Shown here in pieces: positions 51,861-60,145 of a stretch of DNA of 64,000 nt (position 1 is the stretch's first letter; every line of letters starts with the position of its first letter). Location: positions 62,001 through 126,000 of the forward strand of contig DHMX01000023.1 in assembly GCA_002406015.1 (NCBI GenBank), in the 5' to 3' direction. This stretch comes from Lachnospiraceae bacterium UBA4631 (GTDB lineage: Bacteria; Bacillota; Clostridia; Lachnospirales; Lachnospiraceae). The position numbers and the translations under genes are program-made. The notes beneath the pieces are model-generated. The model was given only the letters and a program-made list of their open reading frames with translations. It did no database searches and had not been told where the DNA came from.

Positions 51861-54386
51861 ATGTCGAGATATGATTATATTGAGATAATGCGTGAAGATG
51901 CGATAAGGCCATATAGATTTAGACCTAATTATAATGCTCCACGTCCGCCAATAAGAGATAGAGGACAACACGGAGAAGCATTAAGAGTACAATTAGACAA
52001 TTCAGTGTCTCAAATAGTCTCTAAACGATGTGATATAGGAATACAATCTGAGAATTTGATTGTATTAGAACTGACAAGTGATGCATTATCGCCGGATTTA
52101 TTGGAACATATGCTACGTAATTTCAATATGCATTTGGTAGAAGAAATAGCTATACCTAATAGTAATAATTCCCAGCTGGTTGTTCAGTTTGATACATTAC
52201 AGGATATTCGAATATTTAATCAGGAACGAGAGTTATGGGAAGCAGATGATGAAGAAGCAGCTGTGTTAACATACGCAAAACGAAGAGATATTTTTAGCTG
52301 TATTGAAAACATAAGAACGGTAACAAGAGAGGACAGAACTGGTGTTCGTTTGAAAGAATGTTTTGCAGGTTCTGCTCAATTGCCGGAAGGCCATTTTATT
52401 GTCAACATAGATGTTTGGTTTAATGGCGAAAATTTAATTGTTACAGAAGTTGAAAGACAAATTAATCAAGTGCTAGGAACAGGTGAGAGTAGATTGATTG
52501 GAGATTTGTTTCAGATTCCGAGCATGCTTCTTGGAAGAGCATTGGTAAATGAGTTTACGTTAAATGCTTTGTTAGATATGGATATTATTGCATTGGTAGA
52601 ATTGCCGTTTAGCAGTGTATCAGCAGAACCGTATGAGTTATATCAATGGGATTTCACTCCGGCAGTGGAAAAGGAATTGGGAGATGATGCACCATTGGCG
52701 GCTGTTTTGGATTCTGGTGTTTTTACAGGAAATCCTTTGCTAGAAAATGTTGTTGTGGCTGAAGAAGAATTTGATACTACAGAGGGAACAACAACGGATA
52801 TGAATGGACATGGAACAGGGGTGGCAGGAATTGTTGTATATGGAGATTTTGATCAATGTTTGCAAACTCGAACCTTTAGGCCTTTGGTAAGAATTTGTAA
52901 TGCAAAAATCATGCATGACATAGATGGAAATCCATGTTTTCCAGAGGATAAACGACCAGAGCAAATTGTTAATGACGCAATTAGATATTTTCATAAAGAG
53001 TATGGTTGTAGAATTTTTAATTTATCAGCTGGGGATGCAGAGCATTTATACTGTGGAGGAAGACAATTTGCTTGGGCTGAAATGTTAGATCATTTAGCAA
53101 GAGAACTAGATATTATTGTTGTAATAAGTGCAGGAAATGTATCAGAGCCGGTATTAAATGATTTTTCATCGAGAGATGAATTGATGGAACGTTGTAGAGA
53201 TCAGCTTTTTACGTCAGAGCATCGTTTGATTGATCCTGCAACGGCCGCGTTAGGAATAACAGTGGGTTCTATTACAAGATGCGATGAACCAGCTTTAAAT
53301 CCTCGAGGAATAACAAGTGTTTCGGTTGGAAAAAAAGACTATCTATCTGTTTTTACAAGGATAGGGAAAGGTGTGAATTGTGCTGTTAAACCAGATGTTG
53401 TAGATTATGGCGGAAATTTTGCAGTGAGTCAAGTGGTACGTGGAAGAAATAGATGGCACAAAAAAGATATGGCATTGTTGGAGCCAACTTTGAATAATAC
53501 GAATGAAAAAATATTTAAAGGATATTGTGGTACAAGCTTCTCAGCACCTCATGCAACGCATCTTGTAGCAAGGATTGAAAGGGCGTTGGAAAAACAGTTA
53601 GGAATGAAACCTTCTGCAAATTTAATACGAGCAATATTTATAAATTCAGCCAGATACAATGATAGCATGACTGAGTGGGGAGAAAAGTCTACAGATAAAT
53701 TATATTCAGGGAAGAAGAATCTGAAGCAAGAGCGAAAAATGCGTTTGTATGGGTTTGGAAAAGCAAACGAAAATATTTTGTACTCCAACTATAATAGAGT
53801 TACGCTATTTACTGAGGATAGACTTTCGCTACGTTCTTTTCATCTTTATAAAATACCCGTGCCCAAGGAATTTTTACAAGTAAAAGCTGAAAAGACTATT
53901 TCAATAAGTTTGGCATACAATCCTATTACACGAATGAGCCGTAAAGAATATCTTACGAATAACTTGTGGTTTGAAGTTTTTAGGAAAATTGATGAAGATA
54001 CTTTGTTGCAATATAAGGCTAAGAAAGATTCGGGAAAAGACGATGAAGGTGACTTGGAAAGCTTACCTAATACTAACAAAGCAGATTTTTCGCCAGGATA
54101 TACGGAGATTAGTAAGGGTACATTACAACAGCGTATATGGCATAAGTCTGCTAGGGGTGGAGGCGATTTGCTGTGGGATGATAACGAACCATATATATAT
54201 ATTTTAGTTACAGGTAAAGAGAGATTCAAATATGTAGAACAAGAGGTGCCACAGGAATACGCCTTAGCAATAACATTTTCCTATGACGGGCAGGAGGATA
54301 TAGAGTTATATTCGAAAGTGAAGGATAATGTTAAAGTGAAAACTCGTCAGACTGAAAGAGAACGCGAACGTGGCAGATCACGTTAA
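51861..54386 (+). CDS. Subtilisin-like (S8) peptidase of the AAA-subtilase module (IteS-like)
   Basis: I start at 51861, since GGGAGGT lies 7 bases before it; an ATG at 51846 overlaps that site. The 841-residue protein has a long N-terminal region (1-275), then an S8 domain with Asp284 in AAVLDSGVF, His317 in NGHGTGVAGI and Ser561 in GTSFSAPH. A further 270-residue C-terminal region is of unknown fold and ends in an Arg-rich tail. No signal peptide is seen, so it is intracellular. Together with the ATPase it forms a probable abortive or surveillance protease. Codon use and AT content fit the island. Confidence 0.88.
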   Translation: MSRYDYIEIMREDAIRPYRFRPNYNAPRPPIRDRGQHGEALRVQLDNSVSQIVSKRCDIGIQSENLIVLELTSDALSPDLLEHMLRNFNMHLVEEIAIPNSNNSQLVVQFDTLQDIRIFNQERELWEADDEEAAVLTYAKRRDIFSCIENIRTVTREDRTGVRLKECFAGSAQLPEGHFIVNIDVWFNGENLIVTEVERQINQVLGTGESRLIGDLFQIPSMLLGRALVNEFTLNALLDMDIIALVELPFSSVSAEPYELYQWDFTPAVEKELGDDAPLAAVLDSGVFTGNPLLENVVVAEEEFDTTEGTTTDMNGHGTGVAGIVVYGDFDQCLQTRTFRPLVRICNAKIMHDIDGNPCFPEDKRPEQIVNDAIRYFHKEYGCRIFNLSAGDAEHLYCGGRQFAWAEMLDHLARELDIIVVISAGNVSEPVLNDFSSRDELMERCRDQLFTSEHRLIDPATAALGITVGSITRCDEPALNPRGITSVSVGKKDYLSVFTRIGKGVNCAVKPDVVDYGGNFAVSQVVRGRNRWHKKDMALLEPTLNNTNEKIFKGYCGTSFSAPHATHLVARIERALEKQLGMKPSANLIRAIFINSARYNDSMTEWGEKSTDKLYSGKKNLKQERKMRLYGFGKANENILYSNYNRVTLFTEDRLSLRSFHLYKIPVPKEFLQVKAEKTISISLAYNPITRMSRKEYLTNNLWFEVFRKIDEDTLLQYKAKKDSGKDDEGDLESLPNTNKADFSPGYTEISKGTLQQRIWHKSARGGGDLLWDDNEPYIYILVTGKERFKYVEQEVPQEYALAITFSYDGQEDIELYSKVKDNVKVKTRQTERERERGRSR

Positions 54387-54543
54387 TTGTATTCTAAAGA
54401 CTAACTATTAAAAGTCAAGTCTAAAATGAAATATTTTGAATGAATTGCAGAAATGCATTTCAGATATATTTGTACCTTGAAAACTGCATGACAAATAGAG
54501 TGTCATTAGAGGCAGTCAACCAGGAGATGTTTATAGAAAAGAA

Positions 54544-55005
54544 TTAAGCGGCATGGTTGCATGATTGTCTTGATTTTCCCATTGCATAGATGGTTCTGAC
54601 AAGTTTCTTTGTAGCATGGGATAAGGCAACGTTATAATGTTTGTCCTCCGCGCGCTTCTTTGCAAGATATGTTCCAAAGGATTCATCCCAAATGCAGACA
54701 TATTTAGTCGCATTGTAAAGGGCATATCGAAGATAGCGAGAACCACGTTTTTCCATATGGGAATAACAATTATCCAGTTGTCCTGATTGGTAAGTGGATG
54801 GAGACATTCCAGCATAGGCAAGTATCTTGCCGGCTGAGTCAAAACAACGGAGGTCACCGATTTTAGCAATAATCATAGCTCCCATGTTATAACTGATTCC
54901 TGGAATCGAAAGAATTGGAGAGTTAATAGCATCCATAATGGATTTGAGTTCCATCTCAAATTTGTTAATCTCAGAAGTTAGTTCTTGAATGAGCCTGACC
55001 GTGTG
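54544..55005 (-). mobile_element. IS110-family transposase fragment (C-terminal)
   Basis: The minus strand encodes the transposase_20 half: ILSIPGISYNMGAMIIAKIG, YAGMSPSTYQSGQ and YLRYALYNATKYVC. The catalytic N-terminal DEDD domain is missing; the frame dissolves near 55005. The copy is dead. It lies 157 bases after the subtilase gene. Confidence 0.85.
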
Positions 55006-55069
55006 TTACAGTTATGTCACAGTGGATTTGTATTTAATTAAACATATGAAACAATAAATACAAAAACTG

Positions 55070-55690
55070 TCATTTCTGACAGCATCTAAACTTGTAACCC
55101 AAAGGCTCCGAGATAGTTGTATATCTCTTTACCTGACAAAACACATGAAAAATACATCTTTGGTGTTTTGCTTTGGGACACACCTTTTTAATGCTTTTGC
55201 AAATCCTGTACCCCCATCTGATACAACCATTTGAGGCTCTGCTATCCGTTTCATCAATGCAATTCATGCTCCCGCATGTTCATATCGACACAAATACCAG
55301 CCAAGTACATTTTTATTATCACAACAGATCAAGACGCATGTTTTTCGCCCAATATATATACCATCTAAAAACAATACATTTCTGGTTGCTTCTATTTTCG
55401 GCGGTATGGACCATATATTCCAAAATTTTGATGTCTTTCTTCTAAATGTTCTTCCATCATCAGGCATTTCTGATTGTGACTCTTTACCAAACAACCAATC
55501 CAAGAAGATTTGTAATTCCTTTGAATTATACCTATCTTGTGTGTTAACGGTGTTTTGGATTTTTTGCAAAACCAACGTTGTGATTCAGCTTTTGTCTTCC
55601 CTGACTTAGCACATTTCTTCCCGCAAACAGGGCAATTTACTTGGTTCATTTAATCTTCCTCCATGGTTATTGTTTCAAGAAAGATTAAAC
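55070..55690 (-). mobile_element. Decayed IS (IS1249-like), frameshifted and truncated
   Basis: Three minus-strand frames in succession encode one transposase. They are a zinc ribbon (VNCPVCGKKCAKSGKTKAES), a middle part (NVLFLDGIYIGRK, GWYLCRYEHAGA) and KAKHQRCIFHVFCQVKRYTT. Two frameshifts and a missing C terminus make it inactive. The outer end at 55664-55690 is identical over most of its length to the end at 44255, in inverted orientation. Confidence 0.82.
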
Positions 55691-55775
55691 CCTTTTTGGT
55701 CCTTTATTTACAATGATTTGAAACGCTTTTCATCAACACGTTTTGTCCACCCGCAAAGTTCTTTGAAAAAAGATT

Positions 55776-55820
55776 AAACCGCCTCCAGCCCTTTATTTAT
55801 CAAGGCTGAAGACGGTTTTT
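55776..55820. terminator. Bidirectional terminator-like hairpin
   Basis: AAACCGCCTCCAGCC pairs with GGCTGAAGACGGTTT (mismatched at two positions), with TTTTT after on the plus strand and a T-rich run on the minus strand. Confidence 0.75.
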
Positions 55821-55848
55821 ATCCTATAGGACACAAATTCTCCAAAGT

Positions 55849-55886
55849 AAAAAACACCCATACACATAGGTGCATGAGTGTTTTTC
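55849..55886. terminator. Second terminator-like hairpin
   Basis: AAAAACACCCAT faces ATGAGTGTTTTT with one mismatch, giving T-runs in both directions. Confidence 0.7.
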
Positions 55887-56198
55887 AGCCATAATCAATA
55901 TGGCTCTCTCAATGTTAGTATGCTACCATATTTATAGGTTTATGACAAGGGTTTAGAGTGATTTTTAAAAACTATTATTCAGTACATCTATTGTAAGATG
56001 CAGGAAGTTACATATAATAAGGGTCTAAAATTCGTCCGCTTGTAGAATTATAACATGCCTGTGTTTGGTGCATGCAATAAACACGTTCCTTGTATGCACA
56101 AGTTTGACATTGCAGTACCATTTCCCAAATGTTACAATAGTAACCACAAGTTAGCAAGAGATTCAATTTGTTCGGAAAATATAGTAGGGGAAATGTGT

Positions 56199-57665
56199 AT
56201 GAGGTCAGTTAACTTATACCTGCTAACGAGAGACAGAGACAGCACGACATATACAGCATTTGAAAATATTCTTTCTGACAGGCAGGAGCGGGTGAGAGTT
56301 AAGGAATGCGAATTTCATAGTTTGCAAAGATTTGTAGAGGTGCTTTGTCAAAAAGGTGTTTCCATTGAGGAATTGGAGGGATTTTATTACTCCTATACCA
56401 TTCATCAGATTGGAAAAGAATTTGACCTTTTAAAAGTATGTGCAAATAAAAAGGTTCTGAATATCGAATTGAAGAGTCAGAGTGTTCCGGAAGAGAAGAT
56501 GGAGAGACAGCTTCTGAAAAATCGTTATTATCTGAAGCCATTGGCACCGGTATTGGAATTTTATACCTATGTGGAAGAAACGAACACCCTATATACATTA
56601 AAAAATAATCAACTATGTCCGGCAGACTTTGGAGAACTGATACAAAGTATGCGGAAATTTACAGAGTTTGAGCGGGAGAATCTGGACCAGTTACTGCGGG
56701 CGAAGGACTATCTGATTTCGCCGCTTAATATGCCGCAGGAATTTTTGGAAGACCGTTATTTCCTGACACAGCAGCAGGAAACCATTCGAAGGACGATACT
56801 GGAAGGAGAATCGCAGTTTTGGGGAATTACCGGAATTGCAGGCACCGGCAAGACGCTGTTGCTGTATGATTTGGCAAAGAAATTGGCGGCAAGGGGGAAA
56901 ATCTGTATCATTCACTGCGGCATGCTCTGTGAGGGGCATATATGCCTTAATCGCATGATGCCGTTGATTGACATTTTCAGTGAAGCAGAGGTTGCGGAAA
57001 TCTCGACTACAGACTACCGGTTCTTTTTAGTAGATGAGGCACAACGAATGTCCGTAGAAACTTTTGAATTACTTGTGCAGATGGCAGAACGGGAAGGTAA
57101 AATATGTATCTTTGCTTACGATTATTATCAGATATTATCAAAGAGCGAGAAACGCAGAAATATTCCCAAAAGACTGGAAGCATTGCCTGATTTTCAGGAA
57201 CAGAAGCTGTCAGGACGGATACGCAGCAATCGCGAAATGAACGCATTTATTAATACACTGCTTGATTTGAATAATAAAGATTTTCACAGTGGCTATACAT
57301 ACAAAAATGTAGATGTTCTCTATGCAGAAAATGAAGCAGAGGCAAAGAAAATCATTCTTTATTATCAAAAGAAACGAGGCTATACATTTATTGAATATGA
57401 TAATCCGATTGCAGGGTGTCAGGGAGATATTTCAGCGTTGGAAACGGCGGGGCTGGAGTTTGAAAGCGTGATTATTACGCTGACCAGTCATTTCCGTTAT
57501 AACGAAAAGGGCATTTTGCAGGGCAATGCACATCCGAATCCGGATACCAGCTATTACAGACTGCTGTTTCAGAGTGTATCCAGAACAAGAGAAAGATTAT
57601 GCATTGTTGTAATTGGGGCAGAGAAGTTATTTGAAAAGGTATTGTCAATTTTATATTCGGGATAA
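56199..57665 (+). CDS. PD-(D/E)xK nuclease-SF1 helicase fusion
   Basis: I start at 56199 (MRSVNLYLLTRD), 8 bases after AGGGG; an ATG at 56193 is close. The 488-residue protein has a short N-terminal nuclease-like core: Asp76 in GKEFDLLKV, and Glu90 and Lys92 in LNIELKSQS. A UvrD/DUF2075-like helicase follows, with Walker A GIAGTGKT at 212, Walker B FFLVDEAQRM near 279 and a C-terminal SVSRTRERLCIVVIG. It probably binds and cuts nucleic acid in an ATP-driven way. Its place in the island and stand-alone form suggest defence, but a repair role is possible. Confidence 0.75.
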   Translation: MRSVNLYLLTRDRDSTTYTAFENILSDRQERVRVKECEFHSLQRFVEVLCQKGVSIEELEGFYYSYTIHQIGKEFDLLKVCANKKVLNIELKSQSVPEEKMERQLLKNRYYLKPLAPVLEFYTYVEETNTLYTLKNNQLCPADFGELIQSMRKFTEFERENLDQLLRAKDYLISPLNMPQEFLEDRYFLTQQQETIRRTILEGESQFWGITGIAGTGKTLLLYDLAKKLAARGKICIIHCGMLCEGHICLNRMMPLIDIFSEAEVAEISTTDYRFFLVDEAQRMSVETFELLVQMAEREGKICIFAYDYYQILSKSEKRRNIPKRLEALPDFQEQKLSGRIRSNREMNAFINTLLDLNNKDFHSGYTYKNVDVLYAENEAEAKKIILYYQKKRGYTFIEYDNPIAGCQGDISALETAGLEFESVIITLTSHFRYNEKGILQGNAHPNPDTSYYRLLFQSVSRTRERLCIVVIGAEKLFEKVLSILYSG

Positions 57666-57684
57666 GACGCAGAAATCCGAAATC

Positions 57685-57775
57685 AATACAGTCCCCCAAA
57701 GTTAGACCTAAAAATCTAACGATTGGAGGTCAGTACAAAATGGAACATAAAAGAATAATAAAAGAACAATAAACG
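57685..57775 (+). mobile_element. Possible IS end with 10-codon orfA stub
   Basis: The sequence has GTTAGACCTAAAAATCTAAC (a small hairpin), TTGGAGGTCAG and then an ATG with ten codons (MEHKRIIKEQ). It looks like the left end of an IS3-like element with the beginning of orfA; the rest is absent. Identification is tentative. Confidence 0.3.
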
Positions 57776-57821
57776 GATAAATAAAAAGACAAAGAAAAGG
57801 ACAAAAGAAAGGCTGACAAAT

Positions 57822-58214
57822 ATGGCGACAGAACAAACACAAGAAATGGAAAAAATAATTCGGAAGTATTTTCAATGCTGGTTGGATAAGGATATAGACC
57901 CCATAAAAGACATTTTCAGCAAGAATATCACATATAGTGAGTGCTATGGACCGATATATACAGGGCTTGAACAAGTAATAACATGGTTTGCCGATTGGAA
58001 CCAAAAGGGAACGGTTTTGCAGTGGAACATAAAGCGAGTGATGCTTTCTGACAATGTAGCTATCGTGGAATGGTACTTTAAATGTAATTATGACGGAACG
58101 GTTGACGGCTTTGACGGAGTTACCATTGCTGAATTTGATGCAGACGGAAAAATATATAATTTAAAGGAATTTCAGTCAAAGGCAGAGCATTATTATCCCT
58201 ATGGAGAAAAGTAA
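57822..58214 (+). CDS. SnoaL/NTF2-like protein
   Basis: The 130-residue protein is a small alpha+beta barrel of the SnoaL/NTF2-like type: IIRKYFQCWLDKDIDPIKDI, YGPIYTGLEQVITWFADW and VAIVEWYFKCNYDGTVDGFD. Such proteins are ligand-binding or catalytic, often unassigned. A broken paralogue lies at 50155. The ribosome site is weak (AAAGG at a long distance). Confidence 0.85.
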   Translation: MATEQTQEMEKIIRKYFQCWLDKDIDPIKDIFSKNITYSECYGPIYTGLEQVITWFADWNQKGTVLQWNIKRVMLSDNVAIVEWYFKCNYDGTVDGFDGVTIAEFDADGKIYNLKEFQSKAEHYYPYGEK

Positions 58215-58260
58215 TACCTTTTCAAAAATAGGGATAATCTGCCGTATAAAAATCAATAGC

Positions 58261-58443
58261 TTAGAGACGAGGGTCGCCTATCCGGTCCCGTTTCTTTATG
58301 ACATTTAAAGGATTTCGGTTGAAATCCCGAAAAGTACCCTTGCTGTTTCCATGGTCATTGGAACGCTTAACCAGATATGCAACTATCATATATGCAAGGC
58401 TGAATCCAAGCAGATTGCCTAAAATAAATGCTAAAAATAACAT
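58261..58443 (-). CDS. Small single-pass membrane protein
   Basis: The 60-residue protein has one membrane helix (LFLAFILGNLLGFSLAYMIV) and a basic cytosolic tail. It resembles DUF3789-type small proteins of Lachnospiraceae. Its start lies one base beyond the end of the zinc-ribbon gene on the same strand, so it is probably cotranscribed and translationally coupled. Function unknown. Confidence 0.6.
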   Translation of the reverse strand: MLFLAFILGNLLGFSLAYMIVAYLVKRSNDHGNSKGTFRDFNRNPLNVIKKRDRIGDPRL

Positions 58444-58444
58444 C

Positions 58445-59584
58445 TTATATCCCCTCCTGTCTGTCTTTTACATAAGAATCCGTAGTCTGGTCCTCGGTTA
58501 ATTCGATACTCTTTTTTACCTTGCGGAATCTTGAAAAGCCGATACAGAAAAACATAACGGCCAACACCAATAATCCCAAAATCCGTTTAAATATGGAATC
58601 GTCCCCGTCAGAAACCAAAATATCGTAAGATAATATGGTACAGAAAAAGGAGCAAATCAGACCAAGGATAACGACACAGGCATTTACCTTGGACTTTGCA
58701 TATGGTACACCCCCGATGACTTTGCCGGTCTGCCCGTTTACTAATATGGTATATGGCTTCTGCTGATACCGAAACGTCATAAACCATGCAGGAAACATAG
58801 CATATTCCGTTCTATTAATCTGATAGGTAGGTGAATTTTTGATAATACTAATGTCATTGGCACGGATGGTATCCTCAACCGCAGAGTTAAAGAGCTTGGC
58901 TGCACGCGACACCGCAAGCGGCTGTAATTGCTCCACAGACATATCATATCGGTCTGCATAGAAGCCGGACAAATAACGAATGTCAAAGGGCTGAAGTGCC
59001 TGCGTATCATAAGGTTCCAGTCTTTGCGAAGATTCATCATTTAACTGCTTGGAGGCATCCAGCGTTAATCTCTCAAAATCACAGTCAGCTTCCCGATAAA
59101 AGTATTCGGTACGTTCATCATCCCCGGTTCCGACAGTTCCGCTTAGATACTGGCTGTCAGCATAGTGAATGTCAAATAACCAGTATGGAATATAGATTCC
59201 GCGTACACGCTCCACACTAAAGTTTTTAATTTCATTTGAAATAAAGAAGCCCTTTTTCAGCTTGTTTCGGATAGAAGCAACTGCCTGCTCCTTGGTAACG
59301 GAAAACGGAAGAATATAGTTCGGCTTGATTTCCGAAGAAACCCGGCTGAATACGATAGTGGGCTGCCCGCAATAAGCACAAAAGGTTGAGGATTCCACAC
59401 CATTTACTGCAAGCTCCGCACCACAGGCGGTACAGGTGTAGATGTTGCATTCCATCGTATCTTCCGCTTCCGGCTCCGAAATCTGGTCCGCTTCATAGAG
59501 ACTTCCGCAGCTCGGACACTCCATTTTTCTTTTTTCAGGATTATAGACCAATGCTTTTCCGCAATTTGCACAAAATAATATCAT
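58445..59584 (-). CDS. Zinc-ribbon membrane protein
   Basis: The start at 59584 (MILFCANCGKAL) follows AAAAGGGAGATA; the longer frame from 59635 has no site. The 379-residue protein has two N-terminal zinc ribbons (CANCGKALV with CPSCGSLY, and CTACGAEL with CAYCGQP), a middle alpha/beta region with IPYWLFDIHY and AMFPAWFMTF, and two membrane helices near the C terminus (about 305-355). Such TFIIB-like-ribbon membrane proteins are common in Firmicutes and unassigned. It probably anchors or senses at the membrane. Confidence 0.78.
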   Translation of the reverse strand: MILFCANCGKALVYNPEKRKMECPSCGSLYEADQISEPEAEDTMECNIYTCTACGAELAVNGVESSTFCAYCGQPTIVFSRVSSEIKPNYILPFSVTKEQAVASIRNKLKKGFFISNEIKNFSVERVRGIYIPYWLFDIHYADSQYLSGTVGTGDDERTEYFYREADCDFERLTLDASKQLNDESSQRLEPYDTQALQPFDIRYLSGFYADRYDMSVEQLQPLAVSRAAKLFNSAVEDTIRANDISIIKNSPTYQINRTEYAMFPAWFMTFRYQQKPYTILVNGQTGKVIGGVPYAKSKVNACVVILGLICSFFCTILSYDILVSDGDDSIFKRILGLLVLAVMFFCIGFSRFRKVKKSIELTEDQTTDSYVKDRQEGI

Positions 59585-59689
59585 AAGTATCTCCCTTTTA
59601 TCTGAGGTTATAAATAACTGATAAAATCTTAGCATAGCCCGGTATATTTGTAAATTATCGCAGTTAATAAATTAGAAAGCAAAATTACG

Positions 59690-60145
59690 CAGGACGAGCG
59701 GAAAAAGGTCTGACAACAAGAAAACTAAGTGCAATCAGAAGTATCGTTATCACCCATGAAATAAGAATGCCTATTTTCAGAATTTGAACCAGATACTGTC
59801 GATGAATATGTAATTGCTGTTGCGATGGCAACCCCGATGACACCCCAATGTCATATAACCACAAAGAAGAAATTCAGGCATACATTAATAAAGCCTGCAA
59901 TGGTTAATGCAATAAACGGATACCTGCTGTCGCCCTTTGCCCGGAGGATTGCAGAGCCGAAATCATAAAGAAGTAAAAACGGATAGCCGCAAAAATAAAT
60001 CCGGAGATAGTCCGTTGCAGAGGCAAGAATATCTGCCGGAGTCTGAATAAGCACTAATAACGGCTTGGCAATACATTGACCGAGCATAAAGCCCAGAATA
60101 CCGATGATTCCTGCCAGTACAACAGAAGTATGAAGTTTCCATTGT
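59690..60145 (-). pseudogene. MATE efflux transporter remnant
   Basis: The minus strand from about 60145 reads LHTSVVLAGIIGILGFMLGQ, then KPLLVLIQTPADILASATDY, YPFLLLYDFGSAILRAKGDS and LTIAGFINVCLNFFFVVI. It then breaks up near 59850, with further MATE-like pieces to about 59690. Only the helix 2-5 region of the usual 450-residue protein is represented. The upstream half was replaced by the surface-protein gene. Confidence 0.82.

Larger units (their letters stand above)
55691..56198. other. Spacer upstream of the nuclease-helicase gene
   Basis: The left part holds two hairpins with T-runs (55776-55820 and 55849-55886). The right part is AT-rich with no convincing gene; an in-frame extension of the helicase gene to 56055 has no ribosome site. 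TTGACA at 56104 has no -10 at a proper distance. Confidence 0.6.

Noticed and set aside
56104..56138. Promoter TTGACA...TACAAT before the nuclease-helicase gene
   Set aside because: The two boxes are 23 bases apart, too far for a usual sigma-A promoter.
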